A program made the position numbers and the translations under genes. Shown one piece after another: positions 56,118 through 64,000 of a DNA stretch of 64,000 nt. This stretch comes from Mycobacterium sp. (lineage in GTDB: Bacteria; Actinomycetota; Actinomycetes; Mycobacteriales; Mycobacteriaceae): positions 1 to 64,000 of the forward strand of contig JAGYKK010000002.1 of assembly GCA_018401645.1 (NCBI GenBank), read 5' to 3'. Numbering within the stretch: position 1 is the first letter of the stretch; each line of letters starts with the position of its first letter. The notes below the pieces were generated by a model. The model saw only the letters and a program-made list of their open reading frames with translations. It was not told where the DNA came from and made no database searches.

Positions 56118-56201
56118 GCTCTTACCTTCCCTCTTGTTCTGAGGTAATTTCTTGACTAAATATGGTGAGAGAATCAGCGTTTTTTATTCAAAGGGAACAA
56201 C
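56118..56201. promoter_or_regulatory. AT-rich divergent promoter region, desaturase operon / PucR regulator
   Basis: 84 bp, markedly AT-richer than its surroundings. TTGACT (56152-56157 region) is a candidate -35 for the regulator, and AAGGGA is its ribosome site. This is the only upstream region for both divergent units, so the regulator's binding site should be here. No clear palindrome seen. Confidence 0.45.
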
Positions 56202-57413
56202 TTGTCGGATTCGACCACTTCGACCACGCAGTTCACCGGATTGGCTCTCGACACCGAGACCATCGCCGCACTGGAGGCCGTATTGCCCCGGATGGCTGAG
56301 CGCACGGTGGCGGCGATCACCGCCGAGGTGCCCGCCTACACCGATGCCTTCAGTGGTCGGATGGGCCAGAACATCGAAAACGCCGTGCAGACCTCGTTGG
56401 GTGCCTTCCTGCGTCTGGCGACCCGCGTGCAGGACTCCGACCCCGGGCCGCCGCTGTCGCCGGCCTTGGACGGCGCTTACGAACTCGGCCGCGGCGAGGC
56501 TCGCAACGGCCGTTCCATCGACGCCCTGCTGTCGGCTTACCGGGTCGGTGCGCGGGTGGCGTGGCGGGAGTTGTCGGAGACCGCCGTCGCAGCGGGGTTA
56601 TCGGCCGCAACCATCGCGCGGTTCGCCGCGTTGGTGTTCGCCTTCATTGACCAGTTGTCGGCCTCCAGTGCCTCCGGGCACACTGACGAACAGGTAACCG
56701 CCGGGCGGGTCCGGCAGCGCTATCTCGACCTGCTGACCGATCACCTGTTGGCGGGGGAGTCCCCGGAGGTACTGCGAGCCAGTGCCGAACGCGCGAACTG
56801 GAAGGTTCCGCAGACCCTGACGGCAGTGCTGCTACCCGCCGATGAAACCCGCGGTTTGTCGACCTCGTTAAATTCCGAGAGCCTGCAGGCATCAGTCGAA
56901 TTGCCGGGTGTCGATGCCGGGGACGCCTGGTCGGTGCTGTTAGTGCCGAACATGGACGGCGCTCTGCGTCCGACGCTGCTGGCACGGCTGGCAGACCGGC
57001 AGGCGATCGTCGGTCCGGCGCGACCATGGCTGGCAGCGGCGGCCTCCTACCGGCGGGCGGTCGGGGCCCGTCATCTCGGCTCCGGGGTTCACGGTGTTCT
57101 CGACACCGATGAGTACCTGGTCGAAATCGTCCTCGGCGCTGATCCTGACGCCGCCGAGGATCTGCGTCGCCGGGTGCTGGCTCCGTTGGCGACGCTGCGG
57201 CCCAACGCCGCCGCGCGACTCGCCGAGACGTTGCGAGCCTGGCTCCTGCATCAGGGGCAGCGTGACGCAGTTGCCGCAGACCTGTTCGTCCATGCGCAGA
57301 CGGTGCGCTACCGGATGAACCAGATACGAGATCTCTATGGCGAGCGACTCACCGATCCGCGGACGATTCTCGAACTCACGGTAGCGCTGGGATCTGAGGG
57401 TGCTGGGATCTGA
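56202..57413 (+). CDS. PucR/CdaR-type transcriptional regulator
   Basis: 403 residues. N-terminal sensing domain (IAALEAVLPRMAERTVAAIT, then YELGRGEARNGRSIDALLSA and YRVGARVAWRELSE), a GGDEF-like middle, and a C-terminal PucR helix-turn-helix: LAETLRAWLLHQGQRDAVAA, then DLFVHAQTVRYRMNQIRDLYG split over the recognition helix. TTG 56202 follows AAGGGA. Divergent from the reductase-desA3 pair, so it probably senses lipid or redox state and controls them (inference). Its end is a 16-bp repeat. Confidence 0.85.
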   Translation: MSDSTTSTTQFTGLALDTETIAALEAVLPRMAERTVAAITAEVPAYTDAFSGRMGQNIENAVQTSLGAFLRLATRVQDSDPGPPLSPALDGAYELGRGEARNGRSIDALLSAYRVGARVAWRELSETAVAAGLSAATIARFAALVFAFIDQLSASSASGHTDEQVTAGRVRQRYLDLLTDHLLAGESPEVLRASAERANWKVPQTLTAVLLPADETRGLSTSLNSESLQASVELPGVDAGDAWSVLLVPNMDGALRPTLLARLADRQAIVGPARPWLAAAASYRRAVGARHLGSGVHGVLDTDEYLVEIVLGADPDAAEDLRRRVLAPLATLRPNAAARLAETLRAWLLHQGQRDAVAADLFVHAQTVRYRMNQIRDLYGERLTDPRTILELTVALGSEGAGI

Positions 57414-57447
57414 GAGCGCTGGGATCTGAGAGCGCCGGGAACTGAGG
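57384..57447. repeat. 16-bp tandem repeat, four copies, spanning the PucR-gene stop
   Basis: Units of the form GCGCTGGGATCTGAGA at 57384, 57400, 57416 and 57432. The TGA stop (57411-57413) lies in the second; the third has the same TGA and the fourth, more diverged, also keeps CTGAG. Period 16 is not a multiple of three. Confidence 0.9.
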
Positions 57448-57545
57448 ACAGTGTCATTGCCGGGCCACCGGGAGCGTGTCATCATTCCGGGGCGCGCCCG
57501 GGAAGAGAATCGGGCGTGGCCGGCCCACGACGATCACGGACCCCC

Positions 57546-58613
57546 ATGAAATCAGTCATTCAGTTCTCCACCGGCAACGTCGGCCGCCACGCGTTGCGGC
57601 TGATCGTCGAACGTCCTGATCTAAAACTTGTCGGCCTGCACTCGCACAGCGCAGACAAGATCGGCCGCGACGCGAGCGAATTGTGCGCAGGGCCGGGACC
57701 GACCGGGATAGTGGCCACCGACGACGTCGAAGCGCTCCTGGCTACGGGCGCGGACTGCGTGCTCTACACCTCGCAAGCCGAGACCCGCCCGACGGCGGCC
57801 ATCGAGGAGATCTGCCGATTCCTGCGGGCGGGAATCAACGTCGTCGGGACCTCCATGGTGTGGCTGGTCTCACCGCATCATGCCGAGTCCTGGCTTGTCG
57901 AACCACTGACCGCGGCCTGCCGCGACGGGAGCGCCTCGCTCTACATCAACGGCGTCGATCCCGGATTCTCCGGAGACACGCTGGTTTACACGGCCCTGAC
58001 ACTGGCGGGTCGCGCTACCGGCATCACCATCTCAGAGATCTGTGACTACGGCACCTACGACGATGCCGAATTCACCGGTGTCAGTTTCGGTTTCGGCACC
58101 ACCGAAGATCATCAACCGATTCTGTTCGCTCCCGGTGTGACGAGTTCGCTGTGGGGCGGGCAGGTGCGCTCCCTGGCCGACCTGCTCGGGGTGACCCTCG
58201 ATGAGATCCGCGAGAGCCACCAGAGTTGGGTGACGCCGACGAGGATCGAGTCCACGATGATGACCGTCGAGCCGGGCCGGGTGGCTGCGGTGCGGTTCGC
58301 CGTCGACGGGATGCGTGACGGCGAACCGGTGATCACCGTGGACCATGTCAACCGGCTCACGGCCGCGGCCGCGCCGCAGTGGCCCTACCCACCCGAGGGC
58401 CGCCCCGGCGTGCACCGGGTGGTGGTGCGCGGTGATCCCGGTATCGAAATCAACACCCACCTCGGGTTGGCCGGCATTGACCATAATCAGGCCGGGGTCA
58501 TTTCGACCGCCGCCCGCGCCGTCAACGCGATCGACGCCGTCTGCACCGCCCCGCCTGGATTGCTCGGTGCCCAGGATCTGCCGGCGGCCTATGCCCGCTC
58601 GGTCATGTGGTGA
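57546..58613 (+). CDS. NAD(P)-dependent DapB-fold dehydrogenase-like protein
   Basis: 355 residues. The N-terminal Rossmann fold VIQFSTGNVGRHALRLIVER resembles dihydrodipicolinate reductase and amine dehydrogenase-like proteins, followed by LVGLHSHSADKIGRDASELC and VLYTSQAETRPTAAIEEICR. Several mycobacterial paralogues of this type exist with unknown substrates. ATG 57546 lies just ahead of the conserved fold; an in-frame GTG at 57516 is less likely. Intact. Confidence 0.8.
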   Translation: MKSVIQFSTGNVGRHALRLIVERPDLKLVGLHSHSADKIGRDASELCAGPGPTGIVATDDVEALLATGADCVLYTSQAETRPTAAIEEICRFLRAGINVVGTSMVWLVSPHHAESWLVEPLTAACRDGSASLYINGVDPGFSGDTLVYTALTLAGRATGITISEICDYGTYDDAEFTGVSFGFGTTEDHQPILFAPGVTSSLWGGQVRSLADLLGVTLDEIRESHQSWVTPTRIESTMMTVEPGRVAAVRFAVDGMRDGEPVITVDHVNRLTAAAAPQWPYPPEGRPGVHRVVVRGDPGIEINTHLGLAGIDHNQAGVISTAARAVNAIDAVCTAPPGLLGAQDLPAAYARSVMW

Positions 58614-58622
58614 CCGGGCTCC

Positions 58623-59120
58623 TCAGACCGCACCCAGATAGCGCGCGGTGACGATCCGCTGAACCAGCGCCAGGGCCGGGGAGCCTATTCGGCTCCACCA
58701 CGTCGCGGGTCGGGAGAACGCCACCACCTCGCTGTAGACGCCGTCATCGCTGGGGTCGTAGCGCACCCCGAACATTTCCTCGCCGGACACCGCATGCCCG
58801 GGCAGACTGCCGTAGGCGAAGCCGCGACGGTCGGGTTCGGCGATGACGTACACGACCCGGCACGGCGCGACGAACGGACCGAGTCGGCCCAGGACATCGC
58901 TGCCGACCTGGGCCGTCTCGGTGGTGGCGATCACCCGTAACCCGGCCCCGCGCAACATTCCGTAGCGCATTACGGCACCGGCGGCTTGCTCGAAGCGGTC
59001 CCGACCGGACCCAATCCGCCGCGACGCCCGGATGTGCCGATAGTCGGCCGGCAGGGCACCTGCCGTCGCCCCGACCTCGGCGTAGGTTAACGGCAGATCT
59101 CTTAGGTGAGTGAGTTTCAC
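58623..59120 (-). CDS. DUF1990 protein
   Basis: 165 residues: LPLTYAEVGATAGALPADYR, HIRASRRIGSGRDRFEQAAG, RVVYVIAEPDRRGFAYGSLP, GHAVSGEEMFGVRYDPSDDG and SRIGSPALALVQRIVTARYL. This is the DUF1990 family, at the Rv2616 position; function unknown. GTG 59120 is chosen. Convergent with the dehydrogenase and divergent from TIGR02611. Intact. Marks the return to M. tuberculosis gene order. Confidence 0.85.
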   Translation of the reverse strand: MKLTHLRDLPLTYAEVGATAGALPADYRHIRASRRIGSGRDRFEQAAGAVMRYGMLRGAGLRVIATTETAQVGSDVLGRLGPFVAPCRVVYVIAEPDRRGFAYGSLPGHAVSGEEMFGVRYDPSDDGVYSEVVAFSRPATWWSRIGSPALALVQRIVTARYLGAV

Positions 59121-59198
59121 CCCCTTACTGTGCCTGTCGCCCCCTATTGCGCTCGTCGCCGGGCGTGCCTCGCGCCGTTGCCCGTAATCTCGACTGCA

Positions 59199-59612
59199 AT
59201 GCCCGGAATCAGAGACCACCTGTCGAACCACCGCGCCCGCCTACGGGAGCGGCCGCTGGCCGACTTCGTTTATCGGGTTGGCGTCGCCGTGGTGGGACTT
59301 ACCGTCCTGCTGGTGGGCATCGCGGCGATTCCCTATCCCGGGCCGGGTTGGGCGATCGTCTTCCTCGGCCTGGCGATCTTGGCCTCTGAGTTCTACTGGG
59401 CGCAACGCACGCTCAGGTTCACCCGGGACCGCTACAACACCGCCATGTGGTGGTTGCGCCGGCAGCCTTGGTGGGTTCAGGCGCTGGGCGCGGTCCTCAC
59501 CGGCGCCGTCGTGGTCGGCACCCTGTGGTTGTTCGGGGCGATCAACTGGGCGGCCGGCCTGCTTGGCCTCCAACACCCGATGTTGCGCAGCCCGATCGGC
59601 CTGGGAGCCTGA
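59199..59612 (+). CDS. TIGR02611-family membrane protein
   Basis: 137 residues with three membrane helices: YRVGVAVVGLTVLLVGIAAI, PGWAIVFLGLAILASEFYWA and VQALGAVLTGAVVVGTLWLF. The IPYPGPGWAIVFLGLAIL signature is typical of this actinobacterial family. Rv2617c position. ATG 59199. Function unknown. Intact. Confidence 0.85.
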   Translation: MPGIRDHLSNHRARLRERPLADFVYRVGVAVVGLTVLLVGIAAIPYPGPGWAIVFLGLAILASEFYWAQRTLRFTRDRYNTAMWWLRRQPWWVQALGAVLTGAVVVGTLWLFGAINWAAGLLGLQHPMLRSPIGLGA

Positions 59613-59694
59613 TCAGGCGCCTCGCTAGCATTAGCGGGCTACCGCCGACCGCGCGGCGGTCGACGCATTTTCCCGACCTGAAAAGAGGCCGCTG

Positions 59695-61759
59695 ATGAGC
59701 GCCCCCGCACATCCCGCCTCGGCCGGCCTGCTGCGGGTTGGCGCCGGGACCACTGCGGGGCGGCGGTGCTGCACGGCGGGCTGCCCACACGCGGCGAGCC
59801 CGGACCTGGGTCTCGGAGAACGCCTGGGCGGTCCGCGACGCCGACGGCATACTGCGCGACCTCAGCTGGACCCCGGAAACCGATGCCGAGGTCACTCCGG
59901 TGGCCGCCGACACCGAGGATGGTCGCAGCGTGATCCGGCACTCGGCAGCCCACGTGCTCGCTCAGGCCGTGCAGGAATTGTTCCCGGCGGCCAAGCTGGG
60001 CATCGGTCCGCCGATCACCGATGGCTTCTATTACGACTTCGACGTGCCGACGGCCTTCACTCCTGAGGACCTGGTCAGGCTCGAGAAGCGGATGAAGGCC
60101 ATCATCAAGGACGGCCAACTGTTCTCCCGGCGGGTGTACGAATCAAGGGATCAGGCCCGCGCCGAATTAGCCGATGAGCCCTACAAACTCGAACTGGTTG
60201 ACGACAAATCCGGAGACCCGGATGTGATGGAAGTCGGCGGCGAGGAGTTGACCGCCTATGACAATCTCAATCCGCGCACCCGCGAACGCATCTGGGGCGA
60301 CCTATGCCGCGGCCCGCACGCCCCGACCACCAAATACATCCCGGCGTTCAAATTGACCAGAAGTTCGGCCGCGTACTGGCGCGGCAACCAGAACAATGCG
60401 AGCCTGCAGCGGATCTACGGAACCGCCTGGGAATCCCAGGAGGCGCTGGATCGCCACCTCGAGTTGCTGGAGGAGGCTCAGAAGCGCGATCACCGCAAGC
60501 TTGGCGTTGAACTCGACCTGTTCAGCTTTCCCGATGAATTGGGTTCGGGGCTACCGGTATTTCACCCCAGGGGCGGCATCGTGCGCCGAGAGTTGGAGGA
60601 GTATTCGCGGCGCAAACACATCGCGGCCGGCTACGAGTTCGTCAACACTCCGCACATCACCAAAGAACAGCTCTACATCACTTCCGGGCACCTCGAGTGG
60701 TACGCCGAGGGCATGTACCCGCCGATGCACATCGACGCCGAGTACGCCGAGGACGGGACGCTGCGCAAGCCGGGACAGGACTACTACCTCAAGCCGATGA
60801 ACTGCCCCATGCACCACCTGATCTACCGATCACGTGGCCGCTCCTACCGCGAATTGCCCCTGCGGCTCTTCGAATTCGGCACGGTGTACCGCTACGAGAA
60901 GTCCGGTGTCATCCACGGCCTGACCCGGGTTCGCGGCATGACTCAGGACGACTCGCACATCTATTGCGCCCGTGAACAGATGCGCGACGAACTTGGCTCC
61001 CTGCTGCGTTTCGTGTTGGAACTGCTCGGCGACTACGGACTCAATGACTTCTTTCTTGAGCTGTCCACCAAGAACCCGGAAAAGTACGTCGGCTCCGACG
61101 AGATGTGGGAGGAGGCTACCGAGACACTGCGGGAAGTAGCCGAGTCCAGCGGCCTGCATCTGGTGCCCGATCCGGGGGGCGCGGCGTTCTACGGACCCAA
61201 GATCTCGGTGCAGGTGCGCGACGCGCTCGGGCGCAGCTGGCAGATGTCCACCATCCAACTGGACTTCACTATGCCGGAGCGCTTCGAACTCGAATACACC
61301 GCCGCCGACGGAACCCGTCAGCGTCCGGTGTTGATCCATCGGGCGTTGTTTGGCTCGATCGAGCGGTTCTTCGGCATCCTGACCGAGCACTACGCCGGAG
61401 CGTTCCCGGCATGGCTCGCACCCGTGCAGGTGGTCGGTATCCCGGTTGCCGAGGAGCACGTGAGCTACCTCAACGATGTCGCCACCGAACTCAAGTCGAA
61501 CGGGGTGCGGGTCGAGGTCGACGCCAGCGACGACCGGATGGCCAAGAAGATCGTCAACCACACCAACCAGAAAGTGCCGTTTATGCTGTTAGCCGGGGAT
61601 CGCGATGTCGAAGCGGGAGCGGTGAGCTTTCGGTTCGCCGACCGAACCCAGATCAATGGCGTACCCCGATCAGCGGCCATCGCCGCCATCCGGAACTGGA
61701 TCGCCGAGCGCGAGAACACCATTCCCACAGCTGAAACGGTGAAGATCAACCGTGACTGA
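59695..61759 (+). CDS. thrS: Threonyl-tRNA synthetase, two frameshifts in the TGS domain
   Basis: Class II synthetase. From ~59820 the frame is complete: [20 protein letters not shown] (editing-domain HxxxH), [18 protein letters not shown], the catalytic core [20 protein letters not shown] (motif 2 zone), [39 protein letters not shown] (motif 3), and the anticodon-binding end. The start [18 protein letters not shown] lies in another frame. Adding one G in GGGG at 59756-59759 and one C in CCC near 59797-59799 joins three frames. Essential enzyme, so the shifts are probably errors. First gene of the PIM operon. Confidence 0.93.
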
Positions 61760-62297
61760 CCAGGTTGTCGAACGGGGAGCCGGGGACCCGGACCGACTGC
61801 AACGGCTGTGGACTCCGCACCGGATGAGTTACATCGTCGAGGTGCCGGCCAACCGAACCTCCACCCGGCCCAGCGAGCCGTTCACCGAGATCCCCACGCT
61901 CTCCGACGAGGACGGCCTGGTGATCGCGCGCGGTGAACTGGTGTACGTGGTGCTCAACCTCTACCCGTACAACCCGGGTCACCTGATGGTCGTGCCCTAC
62001 CGTCGGGTGGCTGAACTTGAGGATCTCACTGACGCCGAGATGGCCGAGTTGATGGCCTTTGTCCAGCAGGCGATTCGGGTGATCAGGTCGGTGTCGCGGC
62101 CGGATGGCTTCAACGTCGGTCTCAACCTCGGAAAGTCCGCGGGCGGTTCCCTGGCCGAGCATCTGCACATGCACGTGGTACCGCGGTGGTCCGGTGACGC
62201 GAACTTCATCACGGTGATCGGCGGAACCAAGGTCATCCCGCAGTTGTTGCGCGACACCCGGATGCTGCTGGCCGACGAGTGGGCGCGTCAGCGGTGA
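61752..62297 (+). CDS. HIT-family AP4A phosphorylase-like protein
   Basis: 181 residues with the histidine triad [19 protein letters not shown] and [20 protein letters not shown] ahead of it. The M. tuberculosis orthologue (Rv2613c) phosphorolyses diadenosine tetraphosphate (established). GTG 61752 overlaps the thrS end by 8 bp, and its TGA overlaps the pgsA1 GTG, so the run is translationally coupled. Intact. Confidence 0.93.
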   Translation: MTDQVVERGAGDPDRLQRLWTPHRMSYIVEVPANRTSTRPSEPFTEIPTLSDEDGLVIARGELVYVVLNLYPYNPGHLMVVPYRRVAELEDLTDAEMAELMAFVQQAIRVIRSVSRPDGFNVGLNLGKSAGGSLAEHLHMHVVPRWSGDANFITVIGGTKVIPQLLRDTRMLLADEWARQR

Positions 62298-63013
62298 GTG
62301 ACTTCACCTACTCACCCGGGCGGCCTGCAACCAGCTCAGCGCACCGCCGTGTCCGCGCGGCGCTACGGGTGGGCTGACTGGACGCGGTCACCATCATCGG
62401 GACCGCGGGCACTGTCCTGGCCGCCCTGACACTGTTCCCGGCCGGGCTGCTGTGGTGGGCATTCCTGGCAATCTGGTTCTTCACACTCGCCGACATGCTG
62501 GACGGCGCGATGGCTCGCGAGCGTGGCGGGGGCACCCGGTTCGGCGCGGTACTGGATGCGGCCTGTGACCGGATCAGCGACGGCGCGGTGTTCTGCGGAC
62601 TGCTGTGGTGGGCGGCGTTCGGCCTGCGCGATTCTGCACTGGTGGTGGCCACTCTGATCTGCCTGGTGACCTCGCAGGTCATCTCCTACATCAAGGCGCG
62701 CGCCGAGGCCAGTGGGCTCAATGGTGGTGGTGGGCTGATCGAACGCCCGGAACGACTGATCATCGCCGTCGGCGGAGCGGGTCTGTCGGATCTTCCGTTT
62801 TTTCCCATCCCGAATGCGCTGCCGGTGGCGATGTGGTTGCTGGCCGCGGCCAGCCTGGTGACCGTCGGGCAACGCCTGCATGCCGTGCGCACCTCCTCCG
62901 GTGCGATGGACAGGATCGAGCCGCCCGGCGCACAGTTCGCCGCCGGCGAGCCGGGAAACACCGCCGGCGAGCCGGGAAACGCCGCCGGCGACCCGGGAAG
63001 CAACGAGCGGTGA
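62294..63013 (+). CDS. pgsA1: Phosphatidylinositol phosphate synthase PgsA1, interrupted near the start
   Basis: CDP-alcohol phosphatidyltransferase making the inositol phospholipid precursor of PIMs. The motif D-G-x2-A-R-x8-G-x3-D-x3-D is complete in LADMLDGAMARERGGGTRFG and AVLDAACDRISDGAVF. The frame from GTG 62294 meets TGA at 62375-62377 in a region (RVG-LT-DAVTIIG) where orthologues read straight through; three lost bases around GGCTGACTGG would explain it. The last 25 residues are a 21-bp repeat. Essential in mycobacteria, so an error is likely. Confidence 0.9.
62941..63003 (+). repeat. 21-bp tandem repeat at the pgsA1 3' end
   Basis: Three units of the form CGCCGGCGAGCCGGGAAACAC at 62941, 62962 and 62983, encoding AGEPGNT-like heptads just before the stop. 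The third is the most diverged. Confidence 0.9.
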
Positions 63014-63933
63014 TGCGCAGACCGATGCGTGAGGGTCTCACCGACTGGGGCTATGCCACCGGCTGGCGGATGGTCCGAGCAATGCCGGAACCCATGGCGC
63101 GCAGCCTGTTCGACGCTGGAGCCCGGTATGCCGCACGAGGCGGTGGACCGGAACAACTGCGTAAGAATCTGGCCCGGGTGATCGGTTCGACGCCTGCCGG
63201 CGTACCCGACGCGCTGATCCGTGCGTCGCTGGAGTCCTACGCGCGGTACTGGCGGGAGGCATTCCGATTGCCCACGATGAACCATACTGAACTGGCCGAA
63301 AGCGTCGACCGGGTCTTCATCGGGGCGGAGAAATTCGACGCCGCGCTCGCGGGCGGCCGCGGAGCGATAGTGGCGCTGCCGCACAGCGGAAACTGGGACA
63401 TGGCCGGGGTATGGCTGGCGCAGAACTACGGGACCTTCACCACCGTGGCAGAACGCCTGAAGCCCGAATCCCTGTACGACCGGTTTATCGCCTATCGCGA
63501 GAGCCTGGGCTTCGAGGTTCTGCCGTTGACCGGAGGAACGCGCCCACCGATGGAGGTGCTGGCCGAGCGGTTGAACGCCAACAGATTCGTCTGCCTGATG
63601 GCCGATCGCGACCTGACCCGCTCGGGTGTGCAGGTGGATTTCTTCGGTGAACCCACCCGGCTGCCCGCGGGCCCGGCGCGACTGGCGATCGAGACCGGTG
63701 CCCCACTGCACCCGGCGCACGTCTTTTACGACGGCGATGACTGCGTGGTGCAGATCGACGATGCCCTCGATACCGGTTCCGGCGACGTGGGTGTGATTAC
63801 CCAGGCACTCGCCGATCGGTTCGCGGTCAACATCGGCGTGCACCCCCAGGACTGGCACATGCTGCAGCCGCAGTGGCTCGCCGACCTGGGCGATCAACGC
63901 CGGGCCCGCCTCGAGGCGAAAGACGGGACCTGA
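63013..63933 (+). CDS. patA: PIM acyltransferase PatA
   Basis: Acylates the 2-mannose of PIM1/PIM2 on the cytoplasmic face of the membrane. 306 residues: TDWGYATGWRMVRAMPEPMA, the catalytic HxxxxD motif in VALPHSGNWDMAGVW, FVCLMADRDLTRSGVQVDFF and FGEPTRLPAGPARLAIETGA. ATG 63013 overlaps the pgsA1 stop (TGATG), and its own stop overlaps the pimA ATG the same way. Intact. Confidence 0.94.
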   Translation: MRRPMREGLTDWGYATGWRMVRAMPEPMARSLFDAGARYAARGGGPEQLRKNLARVIGSTPAGVPDALIRASLESYARYWREAFRLPTMNHTELAESVDRVFIGAEKFDAALAGGRGAIVALPHSGNWDMAGVWLAQNYGTFTTVAERLKPESLYDRFIAYRESLGFEVLPLTGGTRPPMEVLAERLNANRFVCLMADRDLTRSGVQVDFFGEPTRLPAGPARLAIETGAPLHPAHVFYDGDDCVVQIDDALDTGSGDVGVITQALADRFAVNIGVHPQDWHMLQPQWLADLGDQRRARLEAKDGT

Positions 63934-64000
63934 TGCGCATCGGTACAGCTCCGTACCCTTCGACGTCTACGGCGGGGTGCAGTCCCACGCCGCAACTAGC
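63933..64000 (+). CDS. pimA: Phosphatidylinositol mannosyltransferase PimA, 5' fragment with a frameshift
   Basis: ATG 63933 begins MRIG, then the frame is lost. In another frame FDVYGGVQSHA, the GT4 glycine loop of PimA, is clear from ~63970. One missing C in the CCC near 63967-63969 accounts for part of it. The gene runs off the right edge. Identity rests on the N-terminal loop and on position after patA, as in M. tuberculosis Rv2610c. Confidence 0.85.
   Translation, partial: MRIGTAPYPSTSTAGCSPTPQL

Noticed and set aside
62605..63012. Long N-terminal extension of PatA through pgsA1
   Set aside because: The frame is open by chance; ATG 63013 overlaps the pgsA1 stop and matches the family start.

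Overview
The window is a GC-rich (mid-60s percent by eye) chromosome segment from an actinobacterium, almost certainly a member of the Mycobacteriaceae. Three things point there. The gene order follows the Mycobacterium tuberculosis chromosome, recalled from memory and not computed, from about Rv2729c down to Rv2669 and then from Rv2616 down to Rv2610c, read in reverse. Lineage-typical genes are present: arabinofuranosyltransferase AftC, the PIM genes pgsA1-patA-pimA, ideR next to sigB, HemQ, ChiZ, Cei, and several DUFs confined to Actinobacteria. LexA boxes have the mycobacterial form.

Layout. 1-5.8 kb: transporter fragment, dioxygenase-B-like protein, miaA, dapF, hflX and acyl-CoA dehydrogenase fadE20, all rightward and mostly with overlapping starts and stops. 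5.9-10.1 kb: LGFP-repeat envelope protein, then the divergent SOS pair lexA/chiZ and nrdR. 10.1-21.2 kb: PAC2 protein, DUF4192, ideR, sigB with an ECF-type promoter, small zinc-ribbon proteins, a YihY protein, a CLC transporter and the primary sigma factor sigA. 21.4-34.2 kb: ppgK, suhB, cei, dut, DUF3710, an OB-fold protein, DUF3159, two TrkA-type potassium regulators divergent from a KimA-like potassium transporter, an RNA uridine methyltransferase and nhaA. 34.2-41.7 kb: dxs, an RNase D-like exonuclease, the heme genes hemE-hemY-hemQ, and msrB. 41.7-47.1 kb: aftC, an exported peptidase-like lipoprotein, ribD-like reductase, zapE and a GNAT protein. 47.2-58.6 kb: an accessory stretch where the M. 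tuberculosis order is lost, with a long-chain acyl-CoA ligase, several small exported or membrane proteins, a split Excalibur/nuclease pair, four tRNA genes, and a DesA3-type desaturase with its reductase and a divergent PucR-type regulator. 58.6-64 kb: DUF1990, TIGR02611 and the thrS-HIT-pgsA1-patA-pimA operon.

Two patterns run through the whole window. First, about sixteen genes, including essential ones (sigA, dapF, thrS, pgsA1, pimA), are broken by frameshifts. Where the site can be pinned down, one missing base in a short G or C run explains it. This looks like homopolymer undercalling in the sequence rather than gene decay, so broken genes are annotated as single CDSs with the defect described. 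Second, short tandem repeats (13-27 bp, two to seven copies, each locus with its own sequence) sit at gene ends. In five places a repeat unit contains a stop codon. This second pattern is the most unusual biological observation here.
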